Assembly: GCF_020329505.1 (NCBI RefSeq) | Contig: NZ_JAGKJJ010000023.1 | Coordinates: 104,501-168,500 of the forward strand | Source of the DNA: Bradyrhizobium semiaridum | Lineage (GTDB): Bacteria; Pseudomonadota; Alphaproteobacteria; Rhizobiales; Xanthobacteraceae | Length of the DNA: 64,000 nt | Direction: 5' to 3' | Part shown: piece after piece, positions 51,963-60,545 of the stretch | Numbering within the stretch: the stretch's first letter is position 1 | Layout: the number at the start of each line of letters is the position of its first letter | Translations under genes and position numbers: made by a program | The notes under the pieces: generated by a model | Told to the model about the DNA's origin: nothing | Database searches by the model: none | What the model saw: the letters and a program-made list of their open reading frames with translations, nothing else

Positions 51963-52784
51963 TCAATAGAGCGACGACGTGGAGATGTTCATCGCCTGCC
52001 GGCCCGACGGCAGCCTGGTCACGGCGGGACGCGGTTGCTGCGCCGGTGCCGGACGGACCGAGATCTGCGTCGTGGTCGGGCCGAGCTCGCGCGCGGCCAG
52101 ATGCGGCGCATTCTTCGGCAGCACCACGACCCTGGTGCCGACATCGACGCGGCTGAACAGATCGGCGACGTCCTCATTGGTCAGGCGGATGCAGCCCGAG
52201 GAGACGAACTTGCCGATCGTCGACGGATCGTTGGTGCCGTGGATGCGGTACTCGCTGGAGCCGAGATACATCGCGCGGGCGCCGAGCGGGTTGCCCGGGC
52301 CTCCGGCCATGAAGCGCGGCAGATAGGGCTGGCGGCGGATCATCTCGGCCGGCGGATGCCAATCCGGCCACTCCGCCTTGCGGCTGATGGTTTGCACGCC
52401 GGACCAGGTGAAGCCCTCGCGGCCCACGCCGACGCCGTAGCGGATCGCGCGGCCGCCGCCGAGCACGTAATAGAGCGCGGTGTTGCCGGTATCGATGATG
52501 ACGGTGCCGGGCGCTTCGCTGGTATTGAGCGCGACGATGGTGCGGCGCAGCCGATCCGGCAGCGCGCCGTCCTCATTGCCGGGCTCGGTCATCACCTCGT
52601 CGGTCGGGAAGCCATCCGGCTGCGTCGCGGCGTAGCCGAGCGGGACGCTATTCATCTGAGCATTCATTTGCGCGCTGGCCGGACCGGCGGCGACGAAAGG
52701 CGCGGCGAACAGGATGCCGGCGAAGGCAAGGGTGCGCGTGGCGCGCGACGCAAGCCGGCGGCTGAGGAGAGACTGCTGTGTCAT
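51963..52784 (-). CDS. L,D-transpeptidase (YkuD domain)
   Basis: A 273-residue periplasmic enzyme. The signal peptide ends GPASAQMN. The YkuD catalytic motif is HGTNDPSTIGKFVSSGCIRL with the active Cys. It would form 3-3 crosslinks or attach proteins to peptidoglycan. I start at the ATG at 52784 (MTQQSLLS), since the longer frame to 52904 lacks a signal-peptide architecture. An EcfG-type promoter lies at 52832-52857. Confidence 0.9.
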   Translation of the reverse strand: MTQQSLLSRRLASRATRTLAFAGILFAAPFVAAGPASAQMNAQMNSVPLGYAATQPDGFPTDEVMTEPGNEDGALPDRLRRTIVALNTSEAPGTVIIDTGNTALYYVLGGGRAIRYGVGVGREGFTWSGVQTISRKAEWPDWHPPAEMIRRQPYLPRFMAGGPGNPLGARAMYLGSSEYRIHGTNDPSTIGKFVSSGCIRLTNEDVADLFSRVDVGTRVVVLPKNAPHLAARELGPTTTQISVRPAPAQQPRPAVTRLPSGRQAMNISTSSLY

Positions 52785-52831
52785 GTGCTGCCCCTGAAGG
52801 GATGCGCATCGTGGTGATGCGATGCAAAGCC

Positions 52832-52857
52832 AACGCGTCTCGCCTTCGAACGGTTCC
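52832..52857 (-). promoter_or_regulatory. EcfG-type promoter of the L,D-transpeptidase-DUF2865 operon
   Basis: GGAAC at 52857-52853, 17-base spacer, CGTT at 52835-52832. A second GGAAC lies 15 bases before another CGTT slightly upstream, so the exact start is uncertain. Confidence 0.6.
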
Positions 52858-53012
52858 GGCCCGAATCGTTCCAAGGCTGCGATTGTCAACCCACGGTGGC
52901 TCACGACTTCGCGACGGAACTTTTCGCGGGATGCGCTGTTTCCGTTAGGCGATTGGGCGCACGGAGCGACTTCGCGACGCAGATTCGTTCGTCCTTGCGC
53001 GGGAGCAGGTTG

Positions 53013-54125
53013 GTGCGGGCCTTTCCGAGTGAACGTCTGCTTGATAACGTGCCGGAAGGCTCACCTGTCCCCGACAGCGGCTCCGAACTGCCGCCGGTCA
53101 TCCGCCGCACCGAGATCGTCGCCTTCGCGCTGCTGACCATCCTCGTCATTGTCGTCGTTGCGGTGCTGTACGTGGCGCGCGCCTTCTTCCTGCCGATCAC
53201 CATGGCCTTCATTGTCGGCACCATGCTGTCCCCCGCGGCAAGCCTGCTCGAACGCTACAGGGTGCCGCGGGCGCTCGGCGCCGTGCTGATCGTCGTCGCG
53301 GTCACTGCGATGGTGGCTTTCATGGTCGGGCTGATCGCCTCCCCGGTCATGGAGTGGAGCTCGCGGCTGCCCGAGCTCGGCGCGATCCTGAAGGACAAAC
53401 TGCACGTGTTCGACCGGCCGCTCGCTCTGTGGCAGGAGCTGCAAAGCATGGTGGGCGGCTCCGACGCGCTCGCCAGCTTCCAGATGCCGAAGTTCGAATG
53501 GGTGCAGCCGACCCTGGAATTCCTGTCGCCGACTTTCGCCGAGTTCCTCCTGTTTATCGCGACGCTCATCCTGTTCATCGCGAGCTGGAAGGATCTGCGC
53601 CGCGCCCTGGTTCTGACCTTCAGCGACCGGCAGGCCCGGCTGCGCACGCTGCGCATCCTCAACGAGGTCGAGATCCATCTCGGCAACTATCTCCTGACAG
53701 TGACCATGATCAATATCGGCGTCGGCATCGTCACCGGCGCGATCTGTGCGATGACGGGGATGCCGAACCCGGCGGCTCTCGGCGCGCTCGCCGCGACACT
53801 GAACTTCATTCCGATCATTGGCCCGGTCGCGATGTTCGTGGTGCTGGTCGTGGTCGGCATCGTCGCCTCGCCGGCCATCGGCGCCGGACTGATCGCACCG
53901 GCCTGCTTTGCGGTCGTGACCTTCCTGGAAGGGCATTTCGTGACGCCGACCATCGTCGGCCGCAGGCTGTCGCTGAACGCGCTTGCGGTGTTTCTCGCGC
54001 TGGCGTTCTGGACCTGGCTGTGGGGCCCGATGGGCGCCTTCCTGTCGTCGCCGCTGCTGATCGTCGGATTGATCATGAAAGAGCATTTGATGCCGGTCAA
54101 TTCGCCGCAGCTGCCGGAAGACTAG
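53013..54125 (+). CDS. AI-2E family transporter (PerM-like permease)
   Basis: About 370 residues with seven or eight hydrophobic helices starting at IVAFALLTILVIVVVAVLYV, and the family signature PNPAALGALAATLNFIPIIG. AI-2E family members export diverse solutes or act as Na+/H+ antiporters; the link to autoinducer-2 rarely holds. The start is unclear. I prefer the GTG at 53013 with GGGAG seven bases before it; a GTG at 52896 would add 39 unsupported residues. GGAAC-N16-TGTT at 52916-52940 may be its promoter. Confidence 0.82.
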   Translation: MRAFPSERLLDNVPEGSPVPDSGSELPPVIRRTEIVAFALLTILVIVVVAVLYVARAFFLPITMAFIVGTMLSPAASLLERYRVPRALGAVLIVVAVTAMVAFMVGLIASPVMEWSSRLPELGAILKDKLHVFDRPLALWQELQSMVGGSDALASFQMPKFEWVQPTLEFLSPTFAEFLLFIATLILFIASWKDLRRALVLTFSDRQARLRTLRILNEVEIHLGNYLLTVTMINIGVGIVTGAICAMTGMPNPAALGALAATLNFIPIIGPVAMFVVLVVVGIVASPAIGAGLIAPACFAVVTFLEGHFVTPTIVGRRLSLNALAVFLALAFWTWLWGPMGAFLSSPLLIVGLIMKEHLMPVNSPQLPED

Positions 54126-54171
54126 AAGAACGTTCTTGAACACGTCGCGCGAAGCGCAGGGTTTCGCCGCA

Positions 54172-54196
54172 GGAACTTTGCCCGCGGCGCGGCGTT
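54172..54196 (+). promoter_or_regulatory. EcfG-type promoter of the DUF883-holin operon
   Basis: GGAAC at 54172-54176, exactly 16 bases, then CGTT at 54193-54196, 36 bases before the start codon at 54232. Perfect match to the EcfG pattern. Confidence 0.82.
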
Positions 54197-54231
54197 TTCT
54201 GCGAGCGCCACGCGAGTTTCGGGAGCGTTCG

Positions 54232-54594
54232 ATGTCGGACACATTCGGGATCAGAAACATGACGGATAAAGCAACCTACGAGCGTCTCGAGAAGGACGTG
54301 ACCTCCGTGAAGAACGACATCGCTGCGCTCACCGCACAAATCACCGACGCGCTCAACGCGTTCGCCGCCGACGCCGGCAAGCAGGCGCGCAGCCGCTACA
54401 AGGAAGCCCGTGCCAACGCCGAATCCACGCTGGACGACATGTCGGAGCGCGGCAGTGCGATGTTCGGCGCGGCGCAGGACGCGGCGTCCTCGCTCGAGGA
54501 GTCGCTGGAAGAAGTCATCGCGCAGCGGCCGCTCGCGACCGTTGGCCTTGCGCTCGGTCTCGGCTTCCTGATCGGCATCGCCTGGCGCCGCTAG
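54232..54594 (+). CDS. DUF883 family membrane-anchored protein
   Basis: A 120-residue DUF883 (ElaB/YqjD-like) protein. It has a long charged amphipathic helix (residues 15-90) and a C-terminal membrane helix with TVGLALGLGFLIGIAWRR. In E. coli relatives bind ribosomes and localise to the inner membrane in stationary phase. The ATG at 54232 has GGGAG seven bases upstream. It is the first gene of an EcfG-type operon with the holin-like gene. Confidence 0.87.
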   Translation: MSDTFGIRNMTDKATYERLEKDVTSVKNDIAALTAQITDALNAFAADAGKQARSRYKEARANAESTLDDMSERGSAMFGAAQDAASSLEESLEEVIAQRPLATVGLALGLGFLIGIAWRR

Positions 54595-54611
54595 GCGGCT
54601 GAGGCTCGGCA

Positions 54612-55052
54612 ATGCTTCAGCGACTGATCAACGATGCGAAGACGTCCGCGGGAAACGCGCTGCAACTGACGTCGCTGGCAGGCGCCGCCGCGATCGCGCT
54701 GCTGATCAGCCTCGCCTTCCTATGCGCGGCGGCCTTCGTATACCTGCTACAGCACTACGGCGCGGTGGAAGCCTGCCTTGCCGGCGCTGCGCTGTTCTTC
54801 GTGATGATGCTGATTGCCGTCGGCGTCTACATGGCGCGCAAGCGCGAAATGCGGCGGCGCGCCGAACGCGCCGCAAGGGCGACCGCGACCGCCGCCCTTG
54901 CCGACCCCATCATGATCGCCACCGGCCTGCAAATCGTCCGCGCCATCGGCGTCAAGCGGCTGATCCCGATCATCGCCATTGGCGGCCTCGCCCTTGGCCT
55001 GATGGCCAGCCGCAGCGCCGCCGGCGCACGCGAAGCGGAAGAGCAGGAGTAG
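54612..55052 (+). CDS. Phage holin superfamily (DUF1469/YqjE-like) membrane protein
   Basis: A 146-residue protein with two central hydrophobic helices (ALLISLAFLCAAAFVYLLQ and ACLAGAALFFVMMLIAVGVY) and a third near the C-terminus. Despite the family name these are chromosomal stress genes, usually paired with DUF883 (yqjD-yqjE in E. coli). It is 17 bases downstream of the DUF883 gene. Confidence 0.82.
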   Translation: MLQRLINDAKTSAGNALQLTSLAGAAAIALLISLAFLCAAAFVYLLQHYGAVEACLAGAALFFVMMLIAVGVYMARKREMRRRAERAARATATAALADPIMIATGLQIVRAIGVKRLIPIIAIGGLALGLMASRSAAGAREAEEQE

Positions 55053-55082
55053 GCGCAACTGCTCTCTATGCCGTCGTCGCTG

Positions 55083-55169
55083 TGTAGCCTGGATGGAGCG
55101 AAGCGCAATCCGGGAAACATTCCCCGCGATACAGCGGCCCGGATTGCGCTTCGCTGCATCGGGGCTACG
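55083..55169. repeat. Palindromic intergenic repeat, family E, copy 3
   Basis: Arms GTAGCCTGGATGGAGCGAAG and TTCGCTGCATCGGGGCTAC; centre AACATTCCCCGCGATACAG. Confidence 0.8.
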
Positions 55170-55196
55170 AACTCTACCGTCCGGACCGATCCCGCC

Positions 55197-55601
55197 TCAG
55201 GTAATGCAGCGGCCCGGCTGCAGCAGCTTGGCGACGTCGGTCAGCACGCTGACCACCGGCTCGCAGGCGACCTTGCGGGTATCGCCGGGCCGCGCCCGGG
55301 CGGGCGCCGCCGGGCGGTTGCGAGCCTCTTCCTTTGCTGCTTCCTTGGTCGCGGGAACACGGACCAGCACCGAGGTATCCGGAAGTCCGTCGAACTTCAT
55401 CGCAAAAGTCTGGCTCTTGGCGGCCACGGACGGAACCGTGGCGCGATCGGCCTTGGCGGCGCGATTGACGGCGCTTTCGATCGCCGGGGTTGTGGCGACC
55501 TGCCGGCCGCCGATCAGGTCGTGGCCGAATGCGAGCTGCACCGCACCCAGCGTCGCGCCAAGTGCCAGCACACCGAGAATTCCCTTTTGCATCTGTGACA
55601 T
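55197..55601 (-). CDS. Hypothetical exported protein
   Basis: A 134-residue protein I do not recognise. It has an N-terminal hydrophobic segment (GILGVLALGATLGAVQLAFG) likely to be a signal sequence or anchor, an Ala/Arg/Pro-rich middle, and a C-terminal VACEPVVSVLTDVAKLLQPG-RCIT with two Cys. The ATG at 55601 has GAGGGA eight bases upstream. Confidence 0.65.
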   Translation of the reverse strand: MSQMQKGILGVLALGATLGAVQLAFGHDLIGGRQVATTPAIESAVNRAAKADRATVPSVAAKSQTFAMKFDGLPDTSVLVRVPATKEAAKEEARNRPAAPARARPGDTRKVACEPVVSVLTDVAKLLQPGRCIT

Positions 55602-55724
55602 GGTGATGTCCCTCGCCCCATGGGAATTCCTTGAAATCCCCTTGGCAATCCCGGACACAACGCGAACAAAAGCGCTGGGGTTCTGCGGCCCCGCTATCAC
55701 TTAACCGTGTTCGAAAATTATTTT

Positions 55725-55845
55725 CACCCGCGCGGAACGAGTCGGGGGGCATCCGAGTCATTCCGACAGCCGGTTATTCCCCCTGCCCCATTGACCGGCG
55801 ACGTAGGGCGCGACCGTGGTGATGCCGGTCGCGCCCTGCTTTTTT
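55725..55845 (+). ncRNA. Candidate small RNA ending in an orphan terminator
   Basis: The sequence from about 55725 to 55845 holds GTCGGGGGGCATCCGAGTCA, able to pair with a downstream C-rich tract (ATTCCCCCTGCCCC), and then a strong terminator at 55806. No plus-strand gene ends nearby and there is no credible reading frame. The 5' end is a guess. This is a prediction from structure alone. Confidence 0.3.
55806..55845 (+). terminator. Strong intrinsic terminator without an upstream gene
   Basis: Perfect 10-bp stem GGGCGCGACC (55806-55815) / GGTCGCGCCC (55827-55836), an 11-base loop, then TGC and six T's. It points to transcription on the plus strand from within 55600-55800. Confidence 0.88.
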
Positions 55846-55977
55846 GTTTGCGGTCACGCGAGCCATGCCTTGCCTTCGGCACCACGCGCCATCGGCCTGC
55901 CGCATTAGCAGCAATCACGCTTCAATCGGATCAATTGCGCTGGGGCGGCGCTTCGCCGGTTGCGGCAACACCTTGCG

Positions 55978-56904
55978 ATGGCTCCGTTTTCGCCCGTCAC
56001 CGCCACGCCCGCGTCCATTGTCGAAGCGCTGCAAGCAGCCGCCGGTCATTCGCGACAGGCGCGCACAAGCTTTGCCACCGGCCAATGCGTTCGCGGCACC
56101 TATGTCCCGTCGGATCGGGCGAGCGAGATCACGACATCCCGGAGCTTCACCACCCCTTCGCGGGTGCTGGCGCGCTTTTCGGCGAGCGGCGGCGTTTCCG
56201 GCACGGCAGATACCGGCTGGCCGGCACTGCGCGGCTTCAGCTTCCGGCTCGGCAGCAACGGCCACCGCTCGGACATGCTGACGCAGAGCGCGCCGGTGCA
56301 CTATGCAAGGACGCCCGACCAGATGCTGGCGTTCATCAAGGCGCGCATTCCCGGCCCTGACGGGCGCCTGGATGCAGCGAGGATCGCGGCCTTCGCCGCC
56401 GCCAACCCGGAGACGCGTCACCAAGCTGACTACGTCGCCGCCAATCCGCCCGCCGCGAGCTGTGCCGGCACGATCTATTGGGGCGTCCACTCCTTCCCAG
56501 CCACCAATGCCGAAGGCGAGACGCGCTTCGTCAAGTTCAGGATCAACCCGATCGGCGGCGATGCCGCGCTGACGGACAACAAAGCGGGAGCGACGTCCGC
56601 CGGCCTGCTGCGCGAGGATCTCGGGCGCCGGATCGCCGCGCGCGATGTCCGCTTCAGCGTGATGGCGCTGCTCGACCGCCCCGGCGATCCCACCATGGAC
56701 GTCACCATCCGCTGGCCGGGCGAGGACCGGCGCGAAGCGGTGCGGCTGGGAACGATCGTCATCACCCGGATCGAGCCGAACGCAACCTGCGACGGCACCG
56801 TCTTCGATCCGGCAAATCTCGCCGACGGCATCGGCCATCCGCCGGATGAAATCTTCGCGGCGCGCAGTGCCGCCTACCGCTTTGCCCTGACGCGGCGGCG
56901 TTGA
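55978..56904 (+). CDS. Catalase-family (SrpA-like) peroxidase
   Basis: A 308-residue mini-catalase homologue. It has VLARFSASGGVSG, ALRGFSFRLG, SAPVHYARTPDQMLAF, YWGVHSFPATNAEGETRFVKF, and the proximal heme Tyr region ARSAAYRFAL near the C-terminus. At the position where catalases carry the distal His (xHA(K/R)G), this protein reads TSFATG, so the usual catalytic His is replaced by Phe. A TTG at 55960 gives six more residues. No signal peptide is visible. An AraC regulator follows on the same strand. Confidence 0.78.
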   Translation: MAPFSPVTATPASIVEALQAAAGHSRQARTSFATGQCVRGTYVPSDRASEITTSRSFTTPSRVLARFSASGGVSGTADTGWPALRGFSFRLGSNGHRSDMLTQSAPVHYARTPDQMLAFIKARIPGPDGRLDAARIAAFAAANPETRHQADYVAANPPAASCAGTIYWGVHSFPATNAEGETRFVKFRINPIGGDAALTDNKAGATSAGLLREDLGRRIAARDVRFSVMALLDRPGDPTMDVTIRWPGEDRREAVRLGTIVITRIEPNATCDGTVFDPANLADGIGHPPDEIFAARSAAYRFALTRRR

Positions 56905-57195
56905 TCGAAACCGGCGCCTGAAGCCGCCCTGATCAGGTCTCGCTGTCGCGCAGGCCGTGGTTTTCGCGGCGCCACGATTGGCAAACCCGGTCCGCGCCTG
57001 CCGATCAAATTGCACATCGCAGCGCGAAGCAGATTCAGGCAATGCACGGCAGTTTTGGGAAAGACCCCGCAATTCGCCGGGACTAGAACGCCCCCCGAAG
57101 GTTCACCGGCAGACACGCAGCAACGAGTCCATCCAGCGCTAGACATCGGCCGCGGTGACGCCGCCTGCGCGGCCTTCGAATGCGAGCACAGGCCC

Positions 57196-58149
57196 ATGAG
57201 CAAACCCGTCCCCCACAATGGCCAGGAGAATCCGCCGGCTGCACCCGAGACGCCGCCTCGGGCCGGCGCGGCGAGCAGCGAGCATCGTCACGCCGATGCG
57301 GAGATGGCGCGCGTGCTCCACACTACGCCGTTTCGCATGGCCCTCGATTCCTCCGGCGCCGGAATCGCACACTGGAAACACGAGCCGCTGCACGACGTCG
57401 TCGAGCCGATGACCCACCACGTCATCATGGCCTATAACGGCATGACCCAGCGCATGGAGCGGCGGTCCGGACGAGCGGCTGCGACCGGAACGTTTCGTCC
57501 CGGCGTTCTGATCATCATTCCGGAAGGATCGAGCTCGCGATGGGACATTCCAAAGCCCGTCGATGTCGTTCAGCTTTATCTTCCTCACACAACATTCCGG
57601 CGCGTTGCCGACGAAGCCGGCGCCGGTGCATCGATCGACCTGCTGGAGCGGACGGCGCATCCGGATCCCATCACGTCGCGCTTGCTGCTCAGCGCGGCGG
57701 ATGTGCTGGAGGGCAATCAAGCACTGGACATGCTGTTCAGGCAGCAACTGACCGACCTGCTGGCCATGCGGCTGCTGGCCGCGCATGTCGGCGCGCCGGC
57801 TCCGATCCGGCCCACCCTCGGCGGGCTGGCGCCAAAGGTCCTGCAGCGCGCCATCGAGCGGCTGCGTTCCGACAGCGATGCCGACGTCTCGCTCGCCGCG
57901 CTGGCTGCGGACGCCGGCCTGTCGCGCTTCCACTTCTGCCGCGCCTTCAAGGAGAGCACCGGGCTTTCGCCCCATAACTGGCTGCGCCAGTACCGGCTCG
58001 AACAAGCCATGAAGATGCTGCGCGACAGCGACATCTCGATCGTGGCGGTCTCGGCCGAACTCGGCTACGCCTCGCAAACCGCATTCGCCGCGGCGTTCAA
58101 GCGGTTGACCGGTGAAACTCCGACTGATTGGCGACGGCGCATGCGCTAG
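57196..58149 (+). CDS. AraC family transcriptional regulator
   Basis: A 317-residue regulator. There is an N-terminal cupin-like ligand region (about residues 35-200) and a C-terminal AraC DNA-binding domain with two helix-turn-helices (LAALAADAGLSRFHFCRAFK and IVAVSAELGYASQTAFAAAF). The Met at 57196 is preferred; a 62-residue upstream extension is not supported. The preceding 290 bp (56905-57195) shows no gene and should hold its promoter. It may regulate the upstream peroxidase, which is inference. Confidence 0.88.
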   Translation: MSKPVPHNGQENPPAAPETPPRAGAASSEHRHADAEMARVLHTTPFRMALDSSGAGIAHWKHEPLHDVVEPMTHHVIMAYNGMTQRMERRSGRAAATGTFRPGVLIIIPEGSSSRWDIPKPVDVVQLYLPHTTFRRVADEAGAGASIDLLERTAHPDPITSRLLLSAADVLEGNQALDMLFRQQLTDLLAMRLLAAHVGAPAPIRPTLGGLAPKVLQRAIERLRSDSDADVSLAALAADAGLSRFHFCRAFKESTGLSPHNWLRQYRLEQAMKMLRDSDISIVAVSAELGYASQTAFAAAFKRLTGETPTDWRRRMR

Positions 58150-58168
58150 CGAGCCGGCGGCATAAACC

Positions 58169-58204
58169 GTAGCCCGGATTGCGCTTCGCTGCATCCGGGC
58201 TACG
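58169..58204. repeat. Family E repeat, half copy
   Basis: GTAGCCCGGATTGCGCTTCG followed by CTGCATCCGGGCTAC, a short self-complementary remnant lying between the convergent AraC and DMT genes. It may serve as a terminator. Confidence 0.7.
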
Positions 58205-58216
58205 AAATGTCACCGT

Positions 58217-59146
58217 CTACTTGCGCAGGCTCGCCCAGACGCCGCCAAGGATCAGCAATCCGCCGACCAGATGGATCAGCTTCGGCGGCTCGCCGAGGAT
58301 GATCCACGACAGCAACGCGCTTGCGATCGGCGCCACGTAAAGCACCAGCGAGGTTCGGACCGAGCCGAACTTCGCCCCGAGCCAGGCGAAGCCGGCATAG
58401 GCGATCAGGCCGGGTACGAGGCCGGCGAAGACATAGGCCTCACAGGCCCTTGCGTTGAAGACCTGAGCCGGTGCGGTCCACATCTCATTGATCGCCGGCG
58501 GCAGCGAGCATAGCGCGCCGGCCGCCGAGAACAGGCTGACGCGGGCGAGCAGCGAGGCACGCGGCGCAACGCGCGACTGCACCAGGGTGTAGCCGGACCA
58601 GCCGAGCATCGCCAGCACCACCAGCAGGTCGCCCCACGCCGCACCGGCCTCGGTGAACGTTTCCAGATGGCCGCCGGAGACGATCAGAAGCGCGCCGGCC
58701 AGCGCGAGAGCCGTGCCGAGCCATTGCAGCGGACCGATATGCTCGATGCCGAGCGCCGCCGAGATCAGGAGCACCATGATCGGCGACAGCGCGAAGATCA
58801 GCGCGATGTGGATCGCCGTCGTCGTGATGCCGGCGACATAGACCGGGCCGCCGCACAGGAACATGCCGAGGAAGCCGGCGAGCAGGATCGGCCACGCGTT
58901 CTGCGCCAGCGGGATCCTGCCGTCGCGGATCGCCGCGATCGCGAACGGCGCGAGCCCGATCGCGATGATGCTCCAGCGGAAGAACGCCAGCGAGAACGGC
59001 GGCACCGAGCCGGCGAGGCCGCGCGCCAGCACCTGGTTGGACGCCTGCCCGACCGCGACCAGGATGAAGCCGATCAGCGCGGCGGCGTCGTTCCAGCCCG
59101 CGGCCGGCGGCTTTGCGCTGGAGGTATCCGGCAGCTTGGCGTCCAT
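58217..59146 (-). CDS. DMT superfamily (EamA) transporter
   Basis: A 309-residue integral membrane protein with ten predicted helices in two EamA repeats. Repeat 1 contains FFRWSIIAIGLAPFAIAA and repeat 2 LVPGLIAYAGFAWLGAKFG. Such exporters move amino acids, metabolites or toxic compounds. I start at the ATG at 59146 (MDAKLPDTS). The longer frame to 59281 has a Cys/Arg-rich lead that looks untranslated. Confidence 0.88.
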   Translation of the reverse strand: MDAKLPDTSSAKPPAAGWNDAAALIGFILVAVGQASNQVLARGLAGSVPPFSLAFFRWSIIAIGLAPFAIAAIRDGRIPLAQNAWPILLAGFLGMFLCGGPVYVAGITTTAIHIALIFALSPIMVLLISAALGIEHIGPLQWLGTALALAGALLIVSGGHLETFTEAGAAWGDLLVVLAMLGWSGYTLVQSRVAPRASLLARVSLFSAAGALCSLPPAINEMWTAPAQVFNARACEAYVFAGLVPGLIAYAGFAWLGAKFGSVRTSLVLYVAPIASALLSWIILGEPPKLIHLVGGLLILGGVWASLRK

Positions 59147-59356
59147 GAAAATGTCCCGGTAATCAGTTGCTTGTCGGCAAAGAGCGTGACCACTGGCAAA
59201 ACAGCGAAAACAACCCCATGCAAAGGGAGCCGGCGTTCGACGCGACAGCTGTTCGACACGACAGCTTGACACGTCGGGCAACTCACCTGTACTCTTCCAT
59301 TATTCCGAAGTTGCGTAGCACACCGCCGTCGCGGTCGTTGTCAGCCGGCGCACATC

Positions 59357-60037
59357 TCACTGCTCCGCCGCTTCCCGCTCCATGTCGCGGCCGGAAAAAT
59401 CCTCGCTTTGCATGTTGGCGTATTCGCGCGCCATCTCGCGCATCAGGAATTTGGCCGGGACGTCGTGATAGCTGCCGTGGTCGTTGACGTATTGCATGTA
59501 GGTGCGGCCGGCGCCATCGAACGGATGCAGCAGCGCATCGCTGTGACCATCGAAATCGAGCGGCGCGACGCCGAGCTTGGCGCATAGCGTGTCGTTGAAG
59601 GTGGGCGTCGCCTTGCGCCAGGCGCCGTCGACATAGACCTCGGTGAAGCCGTGCCAGGTGAACATATCGGTGCCCATGCTGGCCCGCAGCTTCTCGGTGG
59701 TGAGGTGGTTGCGGACATCGGCGAAGCCGACCCGCGCCGGAATGCCGTGAACGCGGCAGGCGGCGGCATAGAGCGCGGCCTTGCCGACGCAGTAACCGTT
59801 GCCGGCAGCGAGCACGCTGGAGGCGCGAAAGCTCTCCGGCGATTGCATGCTGACATAGGGATTGTAGCGGATGCCGTCGCGTACCGCGATGTACAGCCTG
59901 GCGGCCGCCTCGCGCGCGCCGGCACCGGCCGGAACGGCGGCGCGGGCGAATGCCGCAACGGCGGGATGGTCGCTGTCGATATATTCGGCGGGCTCGGTGT
60001 AGAGGCGGCCGATCGTGTCGGGGAGCGTGTCGGTCAT
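59357..60037 (-). CDS. Transglutaminase-like superfamily protein
   Basis: A 226-residue transglutaminase-core protein. The catalytic Cys is in GNGYCVGKAALYAAACRVHG, the His in TWHGFTEVYVDG and the Asp near KATPTFND. These enzymes act as cysteine proteases or amidohydrolases on peptides. There is no signal peptide. It lies 75 bases downstream of the 73-aa membrane protein gene on the same strand. Confidence 0.86.
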   Translation of the reverse strand: MTDTLPDTIGRLYTEPAEYIDSDHPAVAAFARAAVPAGAGAREAAARLYIAVRDGIRYNPYVSMQSPESFRASSVLAAGNGYCVGKAALYAAACRVHGIPARVGFADVRNHLTTEKLRASMGTDMFTWHGFTEVYVDGAWRKATPTFNDTLCAKLGVAPLDFDGHSDALLHPFDGAGRTYMQYVNDHGSYHDVPAKFLMREMAREYANMQSEDFSGRDMEREAAEQ

Positions 60038-60112
60038 GGCGCGAGCTTAGCAAGCTGTCCGTCCGGTTCAATCCGGCCGCTGCAGGACTCCTTTGCTTAG
60101 TTCCTGCCCTGC

Positions 60113-60334
60113 TCAGTTCCTGAAGCGTTCGTCCCAGCGCGCCGGCCGGTAGCTGCGCCGCTTCGCCTTGAGATATTCGCGAGCAAAATGAATACCCATG
60201 CCGATCAGGAACGGCGGGGCAAGCGCGGCCGCAATCATGAATGCGGAAATCGAGTTCGGCGTCAGGATGTCCAGCACCATCGACGCCAGCAGCCACAGAG
60301 TGGCGGCGATCACCGCGACGTCGATGTGCCTCAT
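60113..60334 (-). CDS. Small membrane protein, 73 aa
   Basis: An unrecognised protein with two hydrophobic helices (VAVIAATLWLLASMVLDIL and AFMIAAALAPPFLIGMGIHF), then a basic tail (YLKAKRRSYRPARWDERF). Good codon usage and ATG start support reality. Confidence 0.6.
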   Translation of the reverse strand: MRHIDVAVIAATLWLLASMVLDILTPNSISAFMIAAALAPPFLIGMGIHFAREYLKAKRRSYRPARWDERFRN

Positions 60335-60477
60335 TCCCGGAACTTCCCTCTTACTCGGCTCTTTCCTGGCCTTGTTTCTTGGCCCCGGTCACCCAGCCGG
60401 GCTGGATACTACCGACTGGCGCCGTGTCCGCCAAGGATTCCCGGCGGAAGGCGATACCTCCGGCCGTTCACTTTGTT

Positions 60478-60503
60478 GGAACGCTGGCGGCGCGGGCCAC
60501 GTT
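60478..60503 (+). promoter_or_regulatory. EcfG-type promoter upstream of a small gene
   Basis: GGAAC at 60478-60482, 17-base spacer, CGTT at 60500-60503, 43 bases before the GTG at 60546. Confidence 0.65.
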
Positions 60504-60545
60504 GAGATTGAAATCCTCGGACTGGACCGAGAACGGAGGCCGATC

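Noticed and set aside
52896..53012. N-terminal extension of the AI-2E permease from a GTG at 52896
   Set aside because: No ribosome site, atypical composition, and a possible promoter (GGAAC-N16-TGTT) falls inside it.
54612..55052. Holin-like gene as a sign of a prophage
   Set aside because: No phage genes nearby; the DUF883-DUF1469 pair is a chromosomal stress operon.
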